From positions 1-45,644 of the forward strand of contig URDN01000020.1 in assembly GCA_900546495.1 (NCBI GenBank): DNA of 45,644 bases. Reading direction: 5' to 3'. Positions 40,840 through 45,644 of this stretch are shown here, one piece after another. Each line of letters begins with the position of its first letter. Position 1 is the stretch's first letter. Below the pieces are notes generated by a model, which was given only the letters and a program-made list of their open reading frames with translations, made no database searches and had not been told where the DNA came from. The DNA comes from an uncultured Lachnospiraceae bacterium (lineage in GTDB: Bacteria; Bacillota; Clostridia; Lachnospirales; Lachnospiraceae). The position numbers and the translations under genes are program-made.

Positions 40840-42204
40840 TTACATAGTGAAGAATCCGAACTGTGCCATTGAATAAGTGATCAGGATGATCACCAGCATT
40901 ACCGGTGCAATATATTTTATCATCACATTGTACAGTTTTTCACGATTCATTTTTTCACCATTTCGTTTTACTTCATCTGTAACAGTCTTTGCTCCTGCTG
41001 CCCATCCGATCAGAATACAAGTGCACAGTGCTACGATCGGCATTAGTACACTATTGCTGATATAATCAAAGAAAGTCAAAAAGTCCATCCCAAGAATCTT
41101 GATATGTGCCCATGCACCATTGCCCAGAGAGGATGGGATTCCCATTATAATACTGATAATGATGCAGATCGCAACGCTTTTCTTACGGCTGATACCGAAT
41201 CGATCCATAAAGGAAGATACGATAGCTTCCATAATCGAAATGGAGCTGGTCAACGCAGCTAAGAATACAAGCACAAAGAACAAAATTCCGATGATCGTGC
41301 CACCTCGCATCTGTTCAAATACTCTCGGAAGCGTTACAAACATCAATCCTGCTCCGCTTGCTTTTGTTCCTGCTTCACCGCTGAATACATAAACTGCCGG
41401 AACGACCATAAATCCGGCCAGCAGAGCAACGACTGTATCAAAAATCTCAATCTGATTTACAGATTTTGTCAGGCTTGTCTCGTTTTTTGTATAAGAGCCA
41501 TAAGTAACCATGATTCCCATAGCCAGACTCATAGAATAAAACATCTGTCCCATGGCTGCACACACTGTTTTCAGTGAAAACTTCGTAAAATCAGGCAGGA
41601 GATAGTACTTAATACCGGCACTTGCTCCCGGTAATGTAAAAATATAAATGGAAATGATCACAGAAATAATCAGCAATAACGGCATCAGGAATTTACTGAT
41701 TTTTTCAATTCCTTTATTGACGCCAAGCAGGATAACTGCTGCAGTCAGTCCCAGATAAACAGCGAAATAAATCATCGGTGAGATCGAATTTCCGACAAAA
41801 TTTCCAAAAAAACTATCTGCTGCTGCATCCAGTCCATGACCGGACACAAATGTCACCATATATTTAACAACCCAACCGCCGATCACACAATAATACGGCA
41901 GAATGATCACCGGAACGATCGGTGCCAGCACGCCTAAAAATCCAAATTTTTTATTGATGGCTTTGTATGCAGTACCCGGACTCTGTTTTGTCTTGCGTCC
42001 GATTGCAATCTCGGTAGTCATCAATGTGAAACCAAATGTCAGTGCCAGAATGATATATACCAGAATAAAAATACCTCCGCCGTACTGCGCGGCAAGATAA
42101 GGAAAACGCCACAGATTACCAAGTCCCACTGCGCTTCCTGCTGCTGCAAGCACAAAACCGATTCCGCCAGAGAAACTACTGCGCTCCTTTTTGTTATGTT
42201 CCAT
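40840..42204 (-). CDS. Sodium-dependent transporter of the NSS (SNF) family
   Basis: A 454-residue sodium symporter with about 11-12 membrane helices. The N-terminal FVLAAAGSAVGLGNLWRFPYL is the first-helix signature holding the sodium and substrate sites of the LeuT fold; GSYTKNETSL (helix 6-7 region) and SISIMEAIVSSF (helix 8) also fit. Bacterial members carry amino acids such as tryptophan or tyrosine, or other amines; the substrate is not readable. A near-consensus promoter stands at 42268-42296. It is close to the frl genes but convergent with them, and a functional link is not shown. Confidence 0.93.
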   Translation of the reverse strand: MEHNKKERSSFSGGIGFVLAAAGSAVGLGNLWRFPYLAAQYGGGIFILVYIILALTFGFTLMTTEIAIGRKTKQSPGTAYKAINKKFGFLGVLAPIVPVIILPYYCVIGGWVVKYMVTFVSGHGLDAAADSFFGNFVGNSISPMIYFAVYLGLTAAVILLGVNKGIEKISKFLMPLLLIISVIISIYIFTLPGASAGIKYYLLPDFTKFSLKTVCAAMGQMFYSMSLAMGIMVTYGSYTKNETSLTKSVNQIEIFDTVVALLAGFMVVPAVYVFSGEAGTKASGAGLMFVTLPRVFEQMRGGTIIGILFFVLVFLAALTSSISIMEAIVSSFMDRFGISRKKSVAICIIISIIMGIPSSLGNGAWAHIKILGMDFLTFFDYISNSVLMPIVALCTCILIGWAAGAKTVTDEVKRNGEKMNREKLYNVMIKYIAPVMLVIILITYSMAQFGFFTM

Positions 42205-42267
42205 ATTAAATCCTCTTTCTACAATTATTTTATACTAATTCTTTTACGTCTGATTAACGTACCCACC

Positions 42268-42296
42268 ATTATATCATTGATACCCATACATTTCAA
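42268..42296 (-). promoter_or_regulatory. Near-consensus promoter of the NSS transporter gene
   Basis: On the minus strand TTGAAA (42291-42296) and TATAAT (42268-42273) are 17 bp apart, with a leader of about 57 nt. Confidence 0.72.
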
Positions 42297-42418
42297 CAAA
42301 TACACTGGAAAATCACTTTGAAGCTTTATACATATTTTTATAATCCGAGGAAATAACCAAGATGCCTTCATCTGCATTGTGATTCAAAAATATTGGAGAA
42401 CATCCAAAAGCGGTGCAG

Positions 42419-42589
42419 AAAACGCAGAATCCTGGTCAGGACAAGCGATTAAGTGAACGACTGATTTTCACAAGGTTTTGCGCGAACGGGAACCGACCAG
42501 CTTTTATAGGAGGTGGAAGTGAGCGCGATGAAACCGCCGTGAAATGAGGGTAGTGAACGTCTAGCTGTCATGACAGGATTCTGCGTTTT
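42419..42589. repeat. 171-bp element bounded by a 16-bp perfect inverted repeat
   Basis: AAAACGCAGAATCCTG (42419-42434) is the exact complement of 42574-42589. Pairing continues inward with a bulge (TCA/TGA, GACA/TGTC), for a stem of about 25 bp. The interior (about 42445-42560) is rich in GNGCG and GAA/GTGAAC words and may fold further. The TTTT at the minus-strand end could help terminate the carboxyltransferase transcript, but the size and interior suggest a mobile or structured-RNA element. Confidence 0.62.
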
Positions 42590-42632
42590 CGTATCAAATA
42601 TTAAATTTTTAAAGCCAAAGAAGAATTATTTT

Positions 42633-44042
42633 TTAAACCGGATAAGCTCCATTTTTGTGGTCAGCCGCCTCCGGATCTACCTTTGTCTGCTGTGCCTCAC
42701 GATATTTGAAGAAATCCAGTGCCTGCTGCGGGAAGAGTGCATAAGACAACACATCCTCATCCTGCTGTTTCCAGCGTGACATTTCTTTCTCAATCTTATC
42801 AAGCTCCGGCTCGATCAGATCTGCCGGACGGCATGTGATGGCTTTGTCTTTATCAGCACCAAGTACTTTTTCTACAACTTCCGGATTGAATGGTTTTACT
42901 GTCTGACCATATTCACCAAGTAAAATGCTCTTGGTTTCTTTGGTAGCAACTTTATAACGCTCACCCATCAGAACATTTAATACAGCCTGTGTACCTACGA
43001 TCTGGCTGGAAGGTGTTACGAGAGGTGGCTCACCAAGATCTTTTCTTACACGCGGGATTTCTTTTAATACTTCCTCATATTTGTCCTCTGCGTTCTGCTC
43101 TTTCAGCTGAGAAATCATGTTTGAAAGCATTCCGCCCGGAACCTGATAACGTAAAGTATTGATATTTACGCCAAGTACCTTCGGATTTAACAGGCCGCTT
43201 GCCATTGCCTCCTCACGGATCTTGCCAAAGTACTCATTGATTTCAGCAAGAATATCCTGATTCAGACCGGTATCATACGGTGTACCTTTGAAGGTTTCAA
43301 CCATAACTTCTGTTGCCGGCTGGGATGTGCCCAGTGCCAGTGGTGAAATTGCAGTATCAATGATATCGCATCCGGCTTCTACTGCTTTCAGACAACTCAT
43401 GGAAGCCACACCACTTGTATAGTGGGTATGAAGCTCGATTGGAAGGCTTACATTTTCTTTTAATGCTTTTACAAGACGTTCTGCCTCATATGGAACCAGA
43501 AGACCTGCCATATCTTTGATACAGATGGAATCTGCACCCATATCCTCGATACGTTTTGCAGTATCTACCCAATAATCCAGCGTATATGCCTCACCTAAGG
43601 TATAGGAAAGTGCAATCTGGGAATGACCTTTTTCCTTTTTGCAGGCATCTACGGCTGTCTTTAAGTTTCTCAGATCATTTAAACAGTCAAAAATACGAAT
43701 GATATCGATTCCGTTTGCAATAGATTTCTGTACAAAATATTCTACTACATCGTCTGCATAATGACGGTATCCCAAAATATTCTGTCCACGGAACAGCATC
43801 TGCAGTTTTGTATTTTTGAAACCATCACGGAATTTTCTGAGACGCTCCCACGGATCTTCTTTCAGGAAACGCAGGGATGCATCGAAAGTTGCACCGCCCC
43901 AGCATTCGACTGCATGATAGCCGACTTTATCCATTTTATCGATGATCGGAAGCATCTGCTCTGTGGTCAGTCTGGTGGCCATCAGAGACTGATGCGCATC
44001 ACGCAGAACAGTTTCTGTTATTTTCAATGGTTTTTTCTCCAT
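42633..44042 (-). CDS. oadA: Oxaloacetate decarboxylase alpha / carboxyltransferase subunit
   Basis: Transfers CO2 between a 2-oxoacid and biotin. The 469-residue protein is the carboxyltransferase part only: a TIM barrel with TVLRDAHQSLMATR (metal-binding Asp), SICIKDMAGLL (the Lys that is carbamylated) and ELHTHYTSG (His-x-His), then the conserved C-terminal helical domain up to about residue 450. No biotin domain follows; a separate carrier gene lies upstream. With the beta subunit this forms a sodium-pumping decarboxylase; pyruvate carboxylase subunit B is the alternative name for the same architecture. AAGGAG precedes the ATG. Confidence 0.92.
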   Translation of the reverse strand: MEKKPLKITETVLRDAHQSLMATRLTTEQMLPIIDKMDKVGYHAVECWGGATFDASLRFLKEDPWERLRKFRDGFKNTKLQMLFRGQNILGYRHYADDVVEYFVQKSIANGIDIIRIFDCLNDLRNLKTAVDACKKEKGHSQIALSYTLGEAYTLDYWVDTAKRIEDMGADSICIKDMAGLLVPYEAERLVKALKENVSLPIELHTHYTSGVASMSCLKAVEAGCDIIDTAISPLALGTSQPATEVMVETFKGTPYDTGLNQDILAEINEYFGKIREEAMASGLLNPKVLGVNINTLRYQVPGGMLSNMISQLKEQNAEDKYEEVLKEIPRVRKDLGEPPLVTPSSQIVGTQAVLNVLMGERYKVATKETKSILLGEYGQTVKPFNPEVVEKVLGADKDKAITCRPADLIEPELDKIEKEMSRWKQQDEDVLSYALFPQQALDFFKYREAQQTKVDPEAADHKNGAYPV

Positions 44043-44179
44043 GATAAATTATCTCCTTTTTTATAATCATTGCCCTTGTTTACGGATTGTTCCGCTGTTT
44101 CAGCTCCCACAATCCTCCCTCCATTCGAAAATCGCATGACTCTGTCCTGCTTTTTTTCTCATTGGAGGGGCGTGTTGCT

Positions 44180-44225
44180 AATCCTGTAAAGCATTTACAT
44201 GCAAGCATGACATGCTTTTAGGATT
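44180..44225. other. Hairpin between the decarboxylase beta and alpha genes
   Basis: AATCCT (44180-44185) and AAGCAT (44189-44194) pair with ATGCTT (44212-44217) and AGGATT (44220-44225) around CATGCAAGCATG. There is no minus-strand T-run. A second, weaker CCCTCCA/TGGAGGG pairing lies at about 44120-44170. These may tune the relative amounts of the two subunits. Confidence 0.45.
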
Positions 44226-44243
44226 TCGACATTGTAAACAAAG

Positions 44244-45395
44244 TTATACACCGAATATTGCCATGAATACTCCGGCTGCGATCGCAGTTCCGATAACTCC
44301 GGCAACGTTTGGTCCCATGGCATGCATCAGCAGGAAGTTAGTCGGATCTTCTTCTGCACCGACTTTCTGGGATACACGGGCTGCCATCGGAACAGCAGAT
44401 ACACCTGCGGAACCGATCAGCGGGTTGATCTTTCCTTTTGTTACAACGCACAGGATCTTACCAAAGATAACACCTGCTGCGGTACCAAATGCGAATGCTA
44501 CCAGACCAAGTACTACAATCTGAAGTGTTGTCACTTTCAGGAATGCTTCTGCACTTGTGGATGCTCCGACGGATGTACCAAGCAGGATAACTACGATATA
44601 CATCAGGGCGTTGGAGGCTGTCTCGGACAGCTGTTTTACTACGCCACTCTCACGGAACAGGTTACCAAGCATCAGCATACCTACCAATGGAGCTGTGGTC
44701 GGAAGCACCAGACACACAATGATGGTAACAACGATTGGGAAAAGGATTGCTTCCAGTTTGGAGACTTCACGAAGCTGTCCCATACGGATGGAACGCTCTT
44801 TTTTGGTTGTTAAAAGTTTCATAATCGGTGGCTGGATGATCGGTACCAATGACATATAGGAATACGCCGCGACGGCGATCGGACCCATCAGGTCATTTTG
44901 ATGTAATTTTCCGGCCAGGAAGATGGAAGTCGGTCCATCTGCTCCACCGATGATGGATACTGCTGCAGCTGCTGCATCGGAAAAACCGAATACGATAGCC
45001 AGCAGATATGCGGCAAAAATACCGAACTGTGCGGCTGCTCCCAAGAGAAAACTGATCGGGTTTGCGATCAGCGGACGGAAATCCGTCAGTGCGCCGACAC
45101 CAAGGAAAATCAGGGACGGAAGGATGGACCACTCATCCAGTTTGAAGAAGTAGTGCAACAGACCTCCGACACCGTTGCTTGCATTTTCCGGAGAAATCAT
45201 GATATCCGGATAAATATTTACCAGAAGCATACCAAACGCGATCGGTACCAGCAGTAACGGTTCATATCCCTTTTTGATTGCTAAATATAAGAACACACAG
45301 GCAACGGCGATCATCAGATAGTTTCCCCAGGTCAGATTGAAGAACGCAGTCTGATGCACGAGATTGCCCAATGTCTCTGCTATATTACCTGACAT
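44244..45395 (-). CDS. oadB: Sodium-translocating decarboxylase beta subunit
   Basis: The membrane subunit that decarboxylates carboxybiotin and exports sodium. The 383-residue protein has about nine to eleven helices and the family signature IIGGADGPTSIFLAGKL with the sodium-site Asp, plus VGSAGVSAVPMAARVSQ-like sequence (GSAGVSAVPMAARV) and the C-terminal MGPNVAGVIGTAIAAG. AGGAGGT a few bases upstream overlaps the end of the carrier gene, so the two are coupled. The order carrier, beta, alpha on this strand matches a membrane decarboxylase operon; whether the substrate is oxaloacetate, methylmalonyl-CoA or another acid is not settled here. Confidence 0.94.
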   Translation of the reverse strand: MSGNIAETLGNLVHQTAFFNLTWGNYLMIAVACVFLYLAIKKGYEPLLLVPIAFGMLLVNIYPDIMISPENASNGVGGLLHYFFKLDEWSILPSLIFLGVGALTDFRPLIANPISFLLGAAAQFGIFAAYLLAIVFGFSDAAAAAVSIIGGADGPTSIFLAGKLHQNDLMGPIAVAAYSYMSLVPIIQPPIMKLLTTKKERSIRMGQLREVSKLEAILFPIVVTIIVCLVLPTTAPLVGMLMLGNLFRESGVVKQLSETASNALMYIVVILLGTSVGASTSAEAFLKVTTLQIVVLGLVAFAFGTAAGVIFGKILCVVTKGKINPLIGSAGVSAVPMAARVSQKVGAEEDPTNFLLMHAMGPNVAGVIGTAIAAGVFMAIFGV

Positions 45396-45409
45396 GTCTA
45401 CCTCCTGTC

Positions 45410-45644
45410 TTATGCGTTCATAGTAGCAAGTACTGCTCCTGATTCTACGGTCTCACCTTTTGCAACCTCTACGCTGGCAACTGTGCCGTCCTGCGGTGCA
45501 ACAACCGGTGTTTCCATTTTCATGATCTCAAGTACAACGACAGGATCACCTTTCTTTACAGCTGCACCCGGTGCTGCTACAACGTCAACAACTTTGCCTG
45601 CTGCGCCTGCTGTGATGGAAATGCTTCCTGCTGCGCCTGCGGCT
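45410..45644 (-). CDS. Biotin carrier subunit of the sodium-pumping decarboxylase (5' end outside window)
   Basis: Only the last 77 or so codons are inside the window; the frame is open at the right edge. Translation gives an Ala/Gly-rich linker (AAGAAGSISITAGAAGKV), then a biotinyl domain with EIMKMETPV, where the Lys between the two Met residues carries biotin, and the ending GETVESGAVLATMNA before TAA at 45410-45412. The carrier moves CO2 from the alpha to the beta subunit. Its stop is 15 bases before the beta-subunit ATG. Confidence 0.9.
   Translation of the reverse strand, partial: AAGAAGSISITAGAAGKVVDVVAAPGAAVKKGDPVVVLEIMKMETPVVAPQDGTVASVEVAKGETVESGAVLATMNA

Larger units (their letters stand above)
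42205..42632. other. 428-bp gap between the transporter and the carboxyltransferase gene
   Basis: It contains the transporter promoter (42268-42296) and the 171-bp inverted-repeat element (42419-42589). No coding sequence was recognised in either strand. Confidence 0.6.

Overview
The window looks like a chromosomal segment of a low-to-moderate GC Bacillota bacterium, most likely a gut Lachnospiraceae (Blautia/Ruminococcus-like). The reasons are the gene order priA-def-fmt-peptidase-rsmB-rlmN-stp-pknB-rsgA-rpe-thiN, a clostridial-type Lgt variant, a meso-DAP type MurE, separate fructoselysine genes and a sodium-pumping decarboxylase. The genus assignment is inference from protein character. 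No tRNA, rRNA, CRISPR array, prophage or intact insertion sequence was recognised.

Layout. 1-5.0 kb: glycogen branching enzyme, a divergent TetR regulator, an Lgt-family protein and a membrane-anchored endonuclease/exonuclease/phosphatase-fold protein. 5.1-10.2 kb: a 1,710-residue secreted surface protein with a degenerate cell-wall sorting tail. 10.4-13.5 kb: leuS and a VanZ-like membrane protein. 13.5-15.1 kb: a small AT-rich accessory islet with a deleted remnant of an AAA-ATPase-like/PD-(D/E)XK gene, an unrecognised 292-residue protein with a HEPN-like RNxxxH motif, and a 63-residue lysine-rich protein whose predicted promoter overlaps a long inverted repeat. 15.2-17.1 kb: trpS and a divergent cytidylate-kinase-like gene. 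17.2-31.2 kb: a long minus-strand housekeeping cluster for cell-wall synthesis, replication restart, N-terminal methionine processing, rRNA modification, PASTA kinase/phosphatase signalling, ribosome assembly, pentose phosphate and thiamine. 31.3-36.4 kb: pyrBI with a candidate attenuator leader, then a GH2 beta-galactosidase. 36.5-40.2 kb: fructoselysine kinase and deglycase genes divergent from two overlapping GntR regulators. 40.3-42.2 kb: greA and a sodium-dependent transporter. 42.6-45.6 kb: carboxyltransferase, membrane beta subunit and (cut by the window edge) biotin carrier of a sodium-translocating decarboxylase.

The most unusual material is between genes. There is a mirror-image repeat array around a large hairpin at 17.86-18.16 kb. 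Two intergenic elements of about 170-180 bp, each bounded by 16-18 bp perfect inverted repeats, lie at 2.64-2.82 and 42.42-42.59 kb. A 24-bp motif occurs twice in the frl control region, with a separate 15-bp palindrome inside the regulator promoter. The pyrBI leader holds a short reading frame running through a terminator hairpin, recalling the enterobacterial pyrBI attenuation design. The HEPN-like gene with its small upstream partner is the best candidate for an undescribed toxin-antitoxin or defence-type module, but that is inference from a motif and from layout.

Start codons were chosen from visible ribosome binding sites. Several are therefore downstream of the longest possible reading frame.
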